Assembly (NCBI RefSeq): GCF_900101875.1
Contig: NZ_FNAI01000005.1
Coordinates: 339,205 to 403,204, forward strand
Length of the DNA stretch: 64,000 nucleotides
Direction: 5' to 3'
Source: Mucilaginibacter pineti
GTDB taxonomy: Bacteria; Bacteroidota; Bacteroidia; Sphingobacteriales; Sphingobacteriaceae
Below, in pieces: positions 11,301 through 20,565 of this stretch (its first letter is position 1; each line of letters starts with the position of its first letter). The notes beneath the pieces were generated by a model. It saw only the letters and a program-made list of their open reading frames with translations, had not been told where the DNA came from and did no database searches. The position numbers and the translations under genes were made by a program.

Positions 11301-12423
11301 TTGCCAACCACAGCATGTTCCCTTGTAACAATATACTTTTTACTTCACGCGGTTTAATTGATAATGGAATGAAATTGAATTTATATTGTGTAAAATCCAC
11401 TTTGGTTAAAGCTTCTTTACCGCAGAGCCAAATGATTCCAGCTTTATCATTGTAAACGCAGCCATCGGCACTGCTATTAACATACCCAATTTTTCGCCAT
11501 TGGCCATTGCCCTTATTTATAAAATAAAACCCGGCGTTACTTGCAACAATTAAGGTAGAATCATTAACGTTGTCAATGCTAAAGGTGCCTATGTTGAAAT
11601 TATCACTACTTGAAAATGTGGTATATCGTTGGGTTTTAGGATCAAAACTAAAAAGACCGCTCCAATATGTACCTACCCAAATACAGCCGTTTTTTTGATC
11701 GTACAAAAGACTCCAAATATCATTAGGCTTTTTTTTATGCAGAGATTCAGTTTGCGGATAATTGGTAAAACGCTTACTAACCTTATCGAACTTATTCAAT
11801 CCGCCACTCCAGTTCCCCAACCATAGGTTTTTCTCGTTATCTTCAACAATTGCATTTACCGACTTTCCTTTTATTGAAAACTCGTTTTGTGAATTAGGTT
11901 TATAGGTAATAAATGATCGGAGGCTTGCCACATATTGATCAAAACCATCGTCTGTTCCTATCCAGATAGTTCCCTCTCTGTCACAAAAGATCGAAAAAAT
12001 TTTGTTGTTACTTATTGACTGTTTGATATTATCATTATGATAAAACCGTTCAAATTTTTCAGTGTTGGGATCTAAAACATTTAGGCCGTCCATGGTGCCA
12101 ACCCATATTTTTCCGTTTTTATCTTCGGCAAGTGCATTAATATAATTTGAACTTATGCTTGCAGTGTTTCCTGGAATGTTCACTAAATTTTCAAAGGAAT
12201 AGCCATCAAACTTACAAAGCCCGTTATCTGTACCTATCCACATATATCCGCGGCTGTCTTTAAGTGCCACTGTTACATTTTCAGATGGCAGGCCGTCATG
12301 AGTATTATATGATTTTAACGCAAAATTCTTGATGTCATTGGCAGGCAAGGTTGTTAGAATTTGTCCATTCAGGCCAGTTACACACAAAAAATTAACAAGG
12401 AGGAACAAGACAGCTTTATACAT
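8317..12423 (-). CDS. Hybrid two-component system sensor/regulator (HTCS)
   Basis: This 1368-residue single-chain signalling protein has a signal peptide (1-21), a periplasmic sensor of about 14 two-component-regulator propeller repeats (motifs such as YMWIGTDNGLCKFDG), a Y_Y_Y domain and one membrane span (WWAYTIYTILIGGLVYLYLL). The cytoplasmic part has HisKA (SHEFRTPL, His843), HATPase_c, a response-regulator receiver (Asp1153 in VICDVMM) and a C-terminal AraC-type helix-turn-helix. Such proteins bind a sugar breakdown product in the periplasm and activate the neighbouring susCD-type operon. It faces away from the GH5 gene across an 884-bp gap and is followed on the same strand by GH35, so it is the likely regulator of the locus. 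Confidence 0.93.
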   Translation of the reverse strand: MYKAVLFLLVNFLCVTGLNGQILTTLPANDIKNFALKSYNTHDGLPSENVTVALKDSRGYMWIGTDNGLCKFDGYSFENLVNIPGNTASISSNYINALAEDKNGKIWVGTMDGLNVLDPNTEKFERFYHNDNIKQSISNNKIFSIFCDREGTIWIGTDDGFDQYVASLRSFITYKPNSQNEFSIKGKSVNAIVEDNEKNLWLGNWSGGLNKFDKVSKRFTNYPQTESLHKKKPNDIWSLLYDQKNGCIWVGTYWSGLFSFDPKTQRYTTFSSSDNFNIGTFSIDNVNDSTLIVASNAGFYFINKGNGQWRKIGYVNSSADGCVYNDKAGIIWLCGKEALTKVDFTQYKFNFIPLSIKPREVKSILLQGNMLWLATNNGLYQFDLLKKKTKLFYHTNNPSSISSNQIGKIYLDNDGVLWAATENGFDKFDAKKNRFIHHFHHSALSNFFNEDVFRDIFEVNPHEYWLATDAGLKIYNEEKQQFKHYYNDDRNPNSIASNHIYNLFKDHKGDVWIGTSGNGVDRFDQKTGIFHHYAYNDKNTSSLSNNIVHCVFEDSKKNIWICTADGLNKYVPASDSFIVYSRKNGFASNVFNNIVEDSAGNLWINSATGISKFTPKTLTVANFDEGDGVFSHSTIYKSADGRMYVGGNSGVVVFDPSKIKWNNKIPQVYFSDFQVFNKSVKPGANSPLKKPISIADTAFLNYDQNVFSIEFVALNYTHSEKNVYRYRLDGFDEKWNFNTVQRRVTYTNLNPGTYTFEVIASNNDGVWNTTPKSLTIVIFPPWYQTWWAYTIYTILIGGLVYLYLLYRDHQAKLKYEIQVAHYESEKEKELSERKLAFFTNISHEFRTPLTLIINPIKELLYNEKKVMDTSSLTIVYRNARRLLGLVDQLLLFKKAESESDHLRTSNVNIIDLCKEVYLCFVHEAKRKQIQLEFVSSADCLNIYVDREKTEIVLFNLLSNAMKFTAKHGKIRVCAEETEQAVLITVEDTGCGIPAEVGDKLFSRFYQVSDLASTSTGGFGLGLYLVKDFVERQAGTVEYYSQIGKGTSFTITLKKGRSHLKDLVILEQPTTTSEFLKELIDSETTANDMVLAADPGEEQSLSDLKTLLIIDDHEDMREYLRQIFKLEYNVLVASNGEDGIKIINEQWPDIVICDVMMQGITGIEVCAAIKGNKITSHVPVILLTASASNEIKLKGIEGGADDYMGKPFDKDILKARVAGLLKSRNTLQQYFYNEITLNNNPHSISIEYKRFLDSCIRIVEEHITDPDFNLQSLASELNMSYSGIYKKIKMISGQPANSFIRLIRLRKAAQLFVHSDLNILETAYAVGIKDIKYFREQFKKVFDLKPSEYIKKFRKSFKNAMVNQMAERK

Positions 12424-13307
12424 AAATCCGTTATCACTTTTAATTAGATAAATACTACACCGCGTTATTACGGGTAATTTGTGCCGGTATAAAATAAGCT
12501 ACACAATCTCTTTTAACAGCCATTTAATAGAAATATTGTACTTAATACACTTATACAACCAATGATACCCGATTCAGGCAAAGTAAAGAACATTGCCTTT
12601 TGGTATCTTTAAAACTCCGGTAAATGATCTTTCAAGATTGAAGTATTAAATCATTATCTGATATACTTCTCCCTCCCGGATCAATACAAATTAAGCTTCA
12701 TTTAGCACAAATTAGATGATTCATCGCTCCTTTTAAATTTATAGCCGACCCTTTCGTTTTACTTGAAATATTAAGTTTATATGGCCCTCAAATTTAGATA
12801 AATATTAATTGTATATATAACAATAATATAAATGCCTGTCATCTAAAAAACGGCATCTTCATGCATTGTTCATGCAAAAAAGAGATTAACGAAATGAAAA
12901 TAAGCCAGTTATCGCTTTAAAACCCATTTAGATGACACTTTACCCCCGCAATATTGAGGCTTTCCCCCTTTTCAATTTCTGCTTTTTAAGAGAGATTTAG
13001 GCTAAACCATATAAACACGGATTTTCCTTTACCATTATTGCTTAAAGCCATTTTCACTGGCTAATTAAATTACTGACGGTTACATCCGGCAGTGAATTGA
13101 GCGTTATTTATTGGCCAGGGAGATCGAAATTTTTCTTTATGTCAACCATAAAAATATTTGGATTGTTCCCGCATATGCATTCGGTTGTTTTCCGATTAAC
13201 CGAATGCATCCCTTGCTTTTTGCTGAAGCCAGGACGGCCCCCGCCATGTTTAAAAATTAAAATCAACTGATCATAAATACAAATTATTCAACATTAAACA
13301 TAAAATT
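12424..13307. other. Divergent control region between HTCS and GH5 genes
   Basis: This 884-bp, strongly AT-rich gap separates two divergent genes of the utilisation locus. It should contain both promoters and probably an HTCS binding site. I could not identify a repeat or palindrome that I would call the operator, and no open frame in it looks coding. Confidence 0.4.
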
Positions 13308-14777
13308 ATGAGAAACAATTTCAAACTATCATTATTGATTATCAGTGTATTATATCTCTCCGCATGTTCTAAAAAGAATGAGGTAACTACCCAATTAAAC
13401 GTGGCAAACAAAAGTTTGGCGCCATTAGCACTTACAACAACCAACACAAATAGCTTCAGAGGTATAAACTGGGCAGACCCTAATGGTAATGAGGGTGATG
13501 GAAGGGTTGTATTGCCCAGCGGCATGACTACATCACTGACTGCAACACAGGCCGCCGCTTTAGGTACCAGCATTTCCAGCGCCGTTAAAACAAGCGGTGG
13601 TACTACCATCAGGATGCCCATAAATCCGTGGACGGCCTCAAGTTCCACTTATTGGCCAGTGTACCAGGCTGCAATTAACGCAATTGTATCAAATGGCTGT
13701 AAGGTAATACTTTGCTACTGGCCGGTAGGCGTGCATCATGTACCGGATGCCACGCAATGGACTACCATGTGGACAACTGTAAACACGGTATATAAAAACA
13801 ATACGTCTGTTTTGTATGAGCCTATAAATGAACCGGTTGATTATTCCAGTACCGATTTAAATAATTTATATGCCGGTTTCCTGACCACATTTACCCCGGC
13901 AGACGGGAAATGCATCCTGGATGGTACCGGTTACGCAGCCGATGTGACTGCGGTTGGCGCCGATTCACGTTTAGTTAATCAGTACCTCGGCCTGCACTGC
14001 TACTGGTGGTTCTGGGGGTCGCATAATGTTTGGTCGGGCTATTACAGCGATATGTCAAGCAGAACCGGCTCTTACGCGGCCCGTACGGTGGTTACAGAAA
14101 TTGGTATCGAAACATTCAGGAATATGAGTTTCTGGTGGCAATGGGATACAGGCGTATATGAGGATCAGGCATTTTTAACAGGTGCGCTTTCCTATGCCAA
14201 GGACAACTCTATGGGTACAATAGCGTGGTCGGGCATTAATGATATTGATACCTACCGCTGGTATAAGGCAAATAACAATCTAATTGAAGTTAGTCCTGGC
14301 ACTGCGAATATGTTCAGGTGGTCGTGGAAGCTTACCGCATCTCCTGTATGGTTGGGTGCCATTGCCGACGGGCGGTATAAGCTACAAAATCGCGCATCGG
14401 GCCTCATGCTTGATAATTTGGGTAGCACAACTGATGGCGCCACCGTAGCGCAATGGGCATCGGGAACAAGCGCAAACCAGAAATGGAACATAAGCTATAC
14501 CGATGGTTATTACACGCTAAGCTGTGTAACCGGTAAAGAGTGCCTGGATACCGGGGGCAATACCGCTGATGGATCATCCGTTAAACAATATACCGTAGGC
14601 ACCAGTACTAACCAGCGTTGGTCAATAGTTTCGGCCGGAAGCGGTTACTATAAGATAATCAATCTTGCTACAGGAAAGTGCCTGGATACCGGGGGTTTAA
14701 CTGCCAATGGATCTGTTATGCAACAGTGGACAAGCGGTACAAGCAATAATCAGCAATGGACGCTTATTGCGCAATAA
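13308..14777 (+). CDS. GH5-type cellulase-family lipoprotein with C-terminal ricin-type beta-trefoil
   Basis: The 489-residue protein starts with a lipoprotein signal peptide (LYLSACSKK, lipid-bearing Cys20), so it is probably surface- or periplasm-anchored. Residues ~45-345 form a GH5-like TIM barrel: acid/base Glu175 in the diagnostic NEP motif (YEPINEPVDY) and candidate nucleophile Glu264 (VVTEIGIETF). Residues ~350-489 are a ricin-B/CBM13 lectin with three repeats carrying CLDTGG and QQW/QRW-type motifs. It likely cuts the backbone of a beta-linked polysaccharide, with the lectin binding galactose-type side groups; GH35 nearby would remove galactose. The exact substrate cannot be read from the sequence. 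It is the only gene of the locus on the plus strand and has its own terminator. Confidence 0.85.
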   Translation: MRNNFKLSLLIISVLYLSACSKKNEVTTQLNVANKSLAPLALTTTNTNSFRGINWADPNGNEGDGRVVLPSGMTTSLTATQAAALGTSISSAVKTSGGTTIRMPINPWTASSSTYWPVYQAAINAIVSNGCKVILCYWPVGVHHVPDATQWTTMWTTVNTVYKNNTSVLYEPINEPVDYSSTDLNNLYAGFLTTFTPADGKCILDGTGYAADVTAVGADSRLVNQYLGLHCYWWFWGSHNVWSGYYSDMSSRTGSYAARTVVTEIGIETFRNMSFWWQWDTGVYEDQAFLTGALSYAKDNSMGTIAWSGINDIDTYRWYKANNNLIEVSPGTANMFRWSWKLTASPVWLGAIADGRYKLQNRASGLMLDNLGSTTDGATVAQWASGTSANQKWNISYTDGYYTLSCVTGKECLDTGGNTADGSSVKQYTVGTSTNQRWSIVSAGSGYYKIINLATGKCLDTGGLTANGSVMQQWTSGTSNNQQWTLIAQ

Positions 14778-14892
14778 GAAATATTATAAAATAAGATGCG
14801 GAACGAATAATGAATTGTTAATTAAAAACATTGATCGCCGTGAATAAGTACCTGGCTTTTATTTAACAAATATTCAAAAAACACTACACTGG

Positions 14893-14920
14893 AGGCTGCC
14901 TTAAAAGGGCAGCCTTTTTT
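14893..14920 (+). terminator. Rho-independent terminator after the GH5 gene
   Basis: AGGCTGCC pairs perfectly with GGCAGCCT across a 7-nt loop, followed by a T run ending at 14920. It lies about 115 bp past the GH5 stop codon. Confidence 0.85.
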
Positions 14921-14970
14921 GGTAACAGCGAAATTTAAAACATGTAAAAGCAGATACATTACATTTAAAA

Positions 14971-15014
14971 ACGAAACCCTCGACAGGCTGCGATTGGCAG
15001 TTCTATCGAGGGTT
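14971..15014 (-). terminator. Probable terminator of the susCD operon
   Basis: AACCCTCGA (14975-14983) pairs perfectly with TCGAGGGTT (15006-15014) over a 22-nt spacer. On the minus strand the stem is followed by TTTCGTTTTT. It lies about 55 bp beyond the susD stop. The loop is longer than usual, which lowers confidence slightly. Confidence 0.65.
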
Positions 15015-15069
15015 ATATCGTTAAAGCGGTGGTAAATTACATCATTTAACTATGTAACGCCAGTACGAC

Positions 15070-16623
15070 TTAATATCCCGGATTGTTGGGCAACAATTTT
15101 TTATTAATGTCAATATCAGCTTGAGGCACCGGCCATAGCCATCCTTTGGAGGCGTCAAATGTTCTGGTCTCTAACTTAGCTTGCTTAAATTCCCAGGTAG
15201 ATGGGCTTGCCGGGTTACTCAGCAATGATTTGTCATAACCATATGCATCATGAACCAGCGACTGATCTTTCCAGCGTAACATATCAGCATATCTGGTGCC
15301 TTCCATAAAAAATTCAACCCTGCGCTCATGTCTTAAAACTACACGTAATTGGGATTGGCTTAAGCTGGCACCTTCTACATCTTCAACTTTAGGCATACTC
15401 ACCCTCGCGCGCACCTGATCAATTAATGTATAAATTTCTCCGGAGGTACTTCCCGATTCAATCAAGGCTTCAGCACGTATCAGCAAAACGTCAGCATAAC
15501 GCATCAGAATAGTATTGAGAGAGCAATTATTGGGGTCGGCAATACCTATAGCCGCGTATTTGCGCGGACGTACTCCTGACGGAACCACATCTTTAGCAGG
15601 AAGGTAAGTAGTTGAGCCCCATTGAGAGCCGGGTAACACTACCGAAGCGGCCAATCTTGGATCGCGATTAACATATGGGTTTTGAGAAACGTAGCCCGAG
15701 GCCGAGTTCCCAATCGGCAATCCATTGGTCATATAATATGAATCGATCAAATCTGTTGTAACATTTGGTGTTGGCCAAACGCTTAAAGATAATGCAGATG
15801 ATGGCCAGGGTTGTGCCTGGGTAGTTGGTATATATTGAATGTCAAAAATTACTTCGCTATTGTTTTCATGCGCCTCTTCAAACAGCGAACCATAGCTGGG
15901 ATATAAACTATAGGCGTTGAGATCGATCACATCCTTTGCTGCTTGCGCGGCATCAGTCCACTTTTCATTATACAGAAGCACTTTTGCTTTATAGGCCAGG
16001 GCGGCGCCTTTTGTTGCGCGGCCAACATCGGTGCCAGAATAAGAGGTTGGTAGCGCGGCCGCTGCATCGGTCAGGTCAGTTATGATCTGGGTCAATACTG
16101 TGGCCTTAGCTGTCCTGGAAACATACGCCTCCGAAAGCGTTTGAACCTGGGTAATTAAAGGTACGTCACCGAAATAAGCGATCAGATCAGCATATGCATA
16201 ACCGCGTAAAAACTTTGCTTCTGCCGACATTTGGCTTTTTACGGCAGCATCAACGTTAGCAGCGGCAACATCCTTCAGGAATTCGTTGGCCCTGGAAATT
16301 ATTGTATAGTCTTGGGACCACTTAGCATTTGGAGCCCAGCTATTGCTTGTTGTTTGCCATTCTCCAACTTCTTTTGAGCCCTGCCATGCATCCTGGCAAT
16401 AGGCGTTATCTGATTCAAAATCAAATTGGAAGAATTGAGCCGGCGTTGCATTCGGTTGTATCGCATTATAAATACCAACCATGGCCATTTTTACCTGAGT
16501 TTCGTTCTGATAAAATGTCGAGGGCGACAAACGGTCTTCCGGTGTCTTGTCCAGAAGGTTTTTCTTGCAGCCGGCAAGATTAATAACAGATGCTAAGAAT
16601 ATGATTTTATATATAGTCTTCAT
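15070..16623 (-). CDS. RagB/SusD family outer-membrane glycan-binding lipoprotein
   Basis: The 517-residue protein has a lipoprotein signal (VINLAGCKKN, Cys19) followed by the SusD opening (LLDKTPEDRLSPSTFYQ). Helical TPR-like repeats fill its middle, and the C-terminus has the usual family pattern (RRVEFFMEGTRYADMLRWKD, and WLWPVPQADIDIN near the end). SusD-type proteins sit on the cell surface as the lid of the SusC transporter and capture oligosaccharides. The gene starts 11 bp after the susC stop codon, so the two are co-transcribed. The partner enzymes point to a galactose-containing beta-glycan, but the ligand is an inference. Confidence 0.93.
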   Translation of the reverse strand: MKTIYKIIFLASVINLAGCKKNLLDKTPEDRLSPSTFYQNETQVKMAMVGIYNAIQPNATPAQFFQFDFESDNAYCQDAWQGSKEVGEWQTTSNSWAPNAKWSQDYTIISRANEFLKDVAAANVDAAVKSQMSAEAKFLRGYAYADLIAYFGDVPLITQVQTLSEAYVSRTAKATVLTQIITDLTDAAAALPTSYSGTDVGRATKGAALAYKAKVLLYNEKWTDAAQAAKDVIDLNAYSLYPSYGSLFEEAHENNSEVIFDIQYIPTTQAQPWPSSALSLSVWPTPNVTTDLIDSYYMTNGLPIGNSASGYVSQNPYVNRDPRLAASVVLPGSQWGSTTYLPAKDVVPSGVRPRKYAAIGIADPNNCSLNTILMRYADVLLIRAEALIESGSTSGEIYTLIDQVRARVSMPKVEDVEGASLSQSQLRVVLRHERRVEFFMEGTRYADMLRWKDQSLVHDAYGYDKSLLSNPASPSTWEFKQAKLETRTFDASKGWLWPVPQADIDINKKLLPNNPGY

Positions 16624-16634
16624 GATTTTATCCT

Positions 16635-19600
16635 TTAGAAATTAACATTTATACCTGCGGTCATTACGCGCACCTGCGGATATGCTTCAGCCCTTGTTTG
16701 ATCAGTGGTCTGTTCCGGATCAAACCCTTTGAATTTGGTGAATGTGAAAGCGTTTTGCACATTAGCATATATCCTAAGGGAACTTAAACCTATCTTCTTA
16801 ATGGCACCCGGACTTAAAGTATATCCTAACTCAATATTTTTAACCCTCAGATATGATGCGTTTTCCACGTAAAAAGAAGAGTGGAGATTGTTTTTTACGC
16901 CATCCAATGTCAGGCGAGGAAAAGTATTGGAAGGGTTTTGTGGTGTCCACCTGTTTAACCACCATGTACCGAGGTTTGCAAAGCCGCTAAAAGGCGAAGC
17001 TATTTCATAATATGTATAGCCCTGCATACCTTGTACGCCTTGTAAAAATGCCCCTACGTCGAAACCTTTCCAGGCTACATTGAAGTTAAAAGCATAGGTT
17101 ACATCAGGGAACTGCTTACCAATGATTTTGCGATCATTAGTTTGGTCAACTACACCGTCACCGGTAAGGTCTGCATATTTAATGTCGCCAGGTTGTGCCT
17201 TGTAATCGTTCACTTTAACTACACCTGGTTTAAGTATATAGTCACGGGTTGCATAAGGAATGGATGGATCGCTGTTATTTTGCCATGTAAAGTCAGAAAT
17301 TTGGTAAATTCCCGTCATCTGATAACCGTAGAATGAGTTTATAGCAGAGCCAACAACAATCGCTTTTGGAGAGGTGTACTGCTGAGGCACGTTCATCTTG
17401 GTGATCTGGTTAATGATGTGGGAAACATTTAAGGAAGTCCTTAATTTGATACCATTATCAAACGTTTTTCTATAGGTTATACCAAGCTCGACACCCTTAT
17501 TTTGTACTTCGCCTGCATTAGCCCATGGCGCCGCTTGTGCAATCGTTAGCGGAATAGGTTGAGTCAACAACAGGTTTTTAGTCCTTTTATCAAAATAATC
17601 AGCAGTAATTTCAATATTATTATGGAGGGAAATGTCAAGACCGAAATCTAACTGTTGGGCTGTTTCCCAGGTCAGATCCTTGTTGGTCATCGCAGTGATG
17701 GCAACTCCGGAGTAAAGAGTACCGCCGAAAGAATAATTCTGACCTGAGCTCAGGATATCGCTGCCATTATAGTAGTTACTTATATTTTGATTACCTAAAC
17801 GGCCCCATGAGGCGCGAATTTTTGCAAAATCCAGCCAGTTCAGATCTTTCATAAAACCCTCTTTCGATATAGCCCATGCAGCTGAAAATGAGGGAAATGT
17901 ACCCCATTGTTTGCCGCTTACAAATCTGGAAGAACCATCTCTCCTAACATTGGCTTCAAATAAATATTTTTCGTCAAATGCATAGTTAAAACGGCCAAAA
18001 AACGAGCGAAGGCCAAGATCATAGGCGCCTGAGTTGTTGGTTTGCGTTGCAGCGTCACCAAGGTTTAATACGCGTTGCGTATTATTCACAAAATGTGAGC
18101 GATAGCCGCTTTGCCAATCATAGGTAAACTCCTCTTCGCTATAACCACCTAATAAATTGAATGAATGACGATTAATTGTCTTATTGTATTTCAATAAACC
18201 GGTAAGCAATGAGTGACCATCAAGCTCGTTGGTTACATTAAGGTCTGAAGGCAGTTGTGTAACTGTTCCATTTTGGTTTTGCAGCGTTACATTGGCATGA
18301 AAGGCATTTGTATTTGTGTAAATGGCACTATAACCGTAAGTAAGCTGAGCACTCAAACCTGGCAAAATTTTATATTCTGCTTCTACCTGCCCGTTAAAAT
18401 TGTAACGCTTTGACAGGCTTGTGCTGCCTTCCTTAATTTCCCCATAATAATTGCGCTCACCGTTAACTGACACCCAGCTTCCGTTTGCATCTTTAAGGGG
18501 ATGTATTGGGGCCAGGGTTGAATACCATTCGGCGTTCCAAAGGTCGGTCGGTTCGTTTTTTACTCCCAAATTACCAGTGATATTTCCAGAAACACGCAGC
18601 CTTTTATCTTTTAGGTGGTAGGTATCAAGGTTGAGACGGAAGTCTGTTTTTTTGTAATTGGTAGCCACCAGGATTCCGTCCTGATCTAAATGGCCCAGCA
18701 TAAATGCATAATTTACGTTGTCATTTCCGCCGGTTACGCCTACACGATGATTTTGCATATAAGCATTACCATAATATACGTCGAAATAGTTGATATCAGG
18801 GTATAATGGATTGTTGTGAGCCGCGTATTTTTGAATTGTCGAATCAGCATATGTCGGGGGAGCACCGCTATTTATATCCGCCTCATTGTGAAGCGTTGTA
18901 TATTGAACAGAATTTAACACCTTGGGCAACCTTGTGGGGCTTTGAATACCAGCGTATCCGCTATAATTGACACGAACTTTGCCAGCTGATCCTCGCTTGG
19001 TAGTAATTAAAATAACGCCGTTTGCCGCCCGGCTTCCGTAAATTGCCGACGATGCAGCATCTTTCAGCACTGAAATTGATTGAACATCGTTAGGGTTTAC
19101 ATCTCCGATACTTCCCGGAAAACCATCTACCAACACCAAGGGGGAGTTATCTCCAAAAGTTCCTACCCCACGAATGTCAATCACCGTGTTATCATCTCCG
19201 GGTTTACCTGAACTTTGCAGCGCAAAAACACCAGAAACAGTACCTTGCAAGGCTTGGCTGGTGTTTGTTAAAGGCCTGCTTTCTAAATCCTGTGTGTTTA
19301 CAATACCCACCGAGCCGGTAAGGTTTTCTTTCTTCTGCGTTCCGTAACCAACTACTACCACATCAGTCAGGGTATTCATTGAGGGCTTAAGTTTAATTAC
19401 AAGATCAGTCTTTCCGCCTACTGCAATTTCAACTTTTTCATAAGAGATATAGGTTACCACGAGTACGGCATTTTCCGGCACATTCGTAAGTTGAAAGTTG
19501 CCTTTTATATCACTTAGGGCACCTTTGGTGGTTCCCTTTACACTGATAGAAACACCCACCAGTGGCTGGCCATTAGCAGCGTCTACCACGGAGCCTTTTA

Positions 19601-19778
19601 CAGTAATCTCAGCCTTGTTAGCAGCAATTTTGGCAATTATCTGACTATTGCCGTGAGTTATTAAATTGGGGGCTGACGCGCTTGCACCAATTGGCAATAT
19701 AAATAATGCCAAAGTGTTAAATGTGGTGCGAAACCCCTTGAAATACAAATAATTTGGAAAAAGTAATTTTCGTTTCAT
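16635..19778 (-). CDS. SusC/RagA family TonB-dependent outer-membrane transporter
   Basis: The protein has about 1047 residues from the Met at 19778 (MKRKLLFPNYLYF), which precedes a signal-like hydrophobic segment. An in-frame alternative 14 codons upstream adds residues of no signal-peptide character. The order is a carboxypeptidase-regulatory-like domain (GSVVDAANGQPLVGVSISVKG), the TonB box/plug region (VVVGYGTQKKENLTGSV), the SusC-specific plug motif (VLKDAASSAIYGSRAANGVI), and a 22-strand-type barrel ending in a C-terminal phenylalanine (INVNF). It imports oligosaccharides with TonB energy and works with SusD immediately downstream. The promoter must lie in the ~700 bp between this gene and the tRNA fragment. 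Confidence 0.95.
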   Translation of the reverse strand: MKRKLLFPNYLYFKGFRTTFNTLALFILPIGASASAPNLITHGNSQIIAKIAANKAEITVKGSVVDAANGQPLVGVSISVKGTTKGALSDIKGNFQLTNVPENAVLVVTYISYEKVEIAVGGKTDLVIKLKPSMNTLTDVVVVGYGTQKKENLTGSVGIVNTQDLESRPLTNTSQALQGTVSGVFALQSSGKPGDDNTVIDIRGVGTFGDNSPLVLVDGFPGSIGDVNPNDVQSISVLKDAASSAIYGSRAANGVILITTKRGSAGKVRVNYSGYAGIQSPTRLPKVLNSVQYTTLHNEADINSGAPPTYADSTIQKYAAHNNPLYPDINYFDVYYGNAYMQNHRVGVTGGNDNVNYAFMLGHLDQDGILVATNYKKTDFRLNLDTYHLKDKRLRVSGNITGNLGVKNEPTDLWNAEWYSTLAPIHPLKDANGSWVSVNGERNYYGEIKEGSTSLSKRYNFNGQVEAEYKILPGLSAQLTYGYSAIYTNTNAFHANVTLQNQNGTVTQLPSDLNVTNELDGHSLLTGLLKYNKTINRHSFNLLGGYSEEEFTYDWQSGYRSHFVNNTQRVLNLGDAATQTNNSGAYDLGLRSFFGRFNYAFDEKYLFEANVRRDGSSRFVSGKQWGTFPSFSAAWAISKEGFMKDLNWLDFAKIRASWGRLGNQNISNYYNGSDILSSGQNYSFGGTLYSGVAITAMTNKDLTWETAQQLDFGLDISLHNNIEITADYFDKRTKNLLLTQPIPLTIAQAAPWANAGEVQNKGVELGITYRKTFDNGIKLRTSLNVSHIINQITKMNVPQQYTSPKAIVVGSAINSFYGYQMTGIYQISDFTWQNNSDPSIPYATRDYILKPGVVKVNDYKAQPGDIKYADLTGDGVVDQTNDRKIIGKQFPDVTYAFNFNVAWKGFDVGAFLQGVQGMQGYTYYEIASPFSGFANLGTWWLNRWTPQNPSNTFPRLTLDGVKNNLHSSFYVENASYLRVKNIELGYTLSPGAIKKIGLSSLRIYANVQNAFTFTKFKGFDPEQTTDQTRAEAYPQVRVMTAGINVNF

Positions 19779-20484
19779 AATTGGGTTATTAAAATTTAAA
19801 CTGGTTAGTTCAATAAGCAAGGGCCGTTATATGTTAATGCTGTTGGCGATGGCACACCTACAACTGATATCAAAGAAACCAATGACGTTCCCGGAGTTAA
19901 CAATAATGGACATTGCCTGGGCCTGGTATTTATCCCGGCATTTCGTGAAAGTGTTTTTAATTAAGATGCTGGCGGTTTCTCTCTTTTAACAGCATCCGCT
20001 CCTTTAAGAATTTTTCTCATAATGGTTTAATTAATACAATAATTGGTTAATACGAATGGTCCTTTTGGCCTGACCATTCAAGAGGACAAAGTCTTTGAAA
20101 AACACAGAAAACAAAAGGGGCTAACCAGCAAAAAAAGAGGGGCAAAAAGGGAAATTTAAGGTAAAAACGCTTTTTAATGATTTCGGAGTGAAGGTGTGTC
20201 TTCCAAAGTGATGCACGCTATTCCGCGCCGGGCTATCACCTTTTGAGTACTTTCATGCTGAGGTAAGCACCGTAAGCCTTCGCCATTAGTAGATTTCATG
20301 CAAATATTACTACGCCCAAAACAGCTGCTTTGTAAGCCAGTTGTAATAACAAGTTCGATAATTTGAAGCCGATTCTTTACGATTCCTATGAGCTAACTGA
20401 GTTATGGAAGTCTGCCTTTTGAAGTGTCCGGGGGGAGATCAAAAAATGAAAAACCGCTTTTTTGCCCCGATAAGGCCTTAAACA
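19779..20484. other. Upstream region of susC
   Basis: About 700 bp without a convincing coding frame. It should contain the susC promoter and the operator read by the HTCS regulator; I could not point to either with confidence. It is the last clearly chromosomal stretch before the tRNA fragment and the integrated element. Confidence 0.4.
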
Positions 20485-20516
20485 AAAAAGCCTTACCGGA
20501 CATGGTAAGGCTTTTT
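20485..20516 (-). terminator. Terminator hairpin next to the tRNA-Asn 3' end
   Basis: AAAAAGCCTTACC and GGTAAGGCTTTTT form a perfect 13-bp stem with a 6-nt loop and A/T tracts on both sides, so it can work in both directions. It begins 4 bp beyond the tRNA CCA end on the minus strand and is most simply the original terminator of the tRNA-Asn gene, left on the chromosomal side of the integration site. Confidence 0.75.
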
Positions 20517-20520
20517 GCAT

Positions 20521-20565
20521 TGGCTCCTGAGGCTGGGCTCGAACCAGCGACCCTCTGATTAACAG
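20521..20565 (-). tRNA. 3' fragment of a tRNA-Asn gene: attachment site of an integrated element
   Basis: Read on the minus strand, these 45 bp are the anticodon loop CTGTTAA (anticodon GTT), the 3' anticodon stem and variable region, an intact T arm (GCTGG-TTCGAGC-CCAGC), the 3' acceptor strand CTCAGGA, discriminator G and encoded CCA. The 5' half is missing: the flank at 20566-20600 cannot supply the acceptor partner TCCTGAG, and the 5' anticodon-stem strand does not pair with the 3' strand. Identity to a tRNA stops at the anticodon loop, a common crossover place for tyrosine recombinases. It is therefore not a working tRNA but an att core. The truncated side faces right, so the element lies to the right and the intact tRNA-Asn should be at its other end, outside the window. 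Confidence 0.8.
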
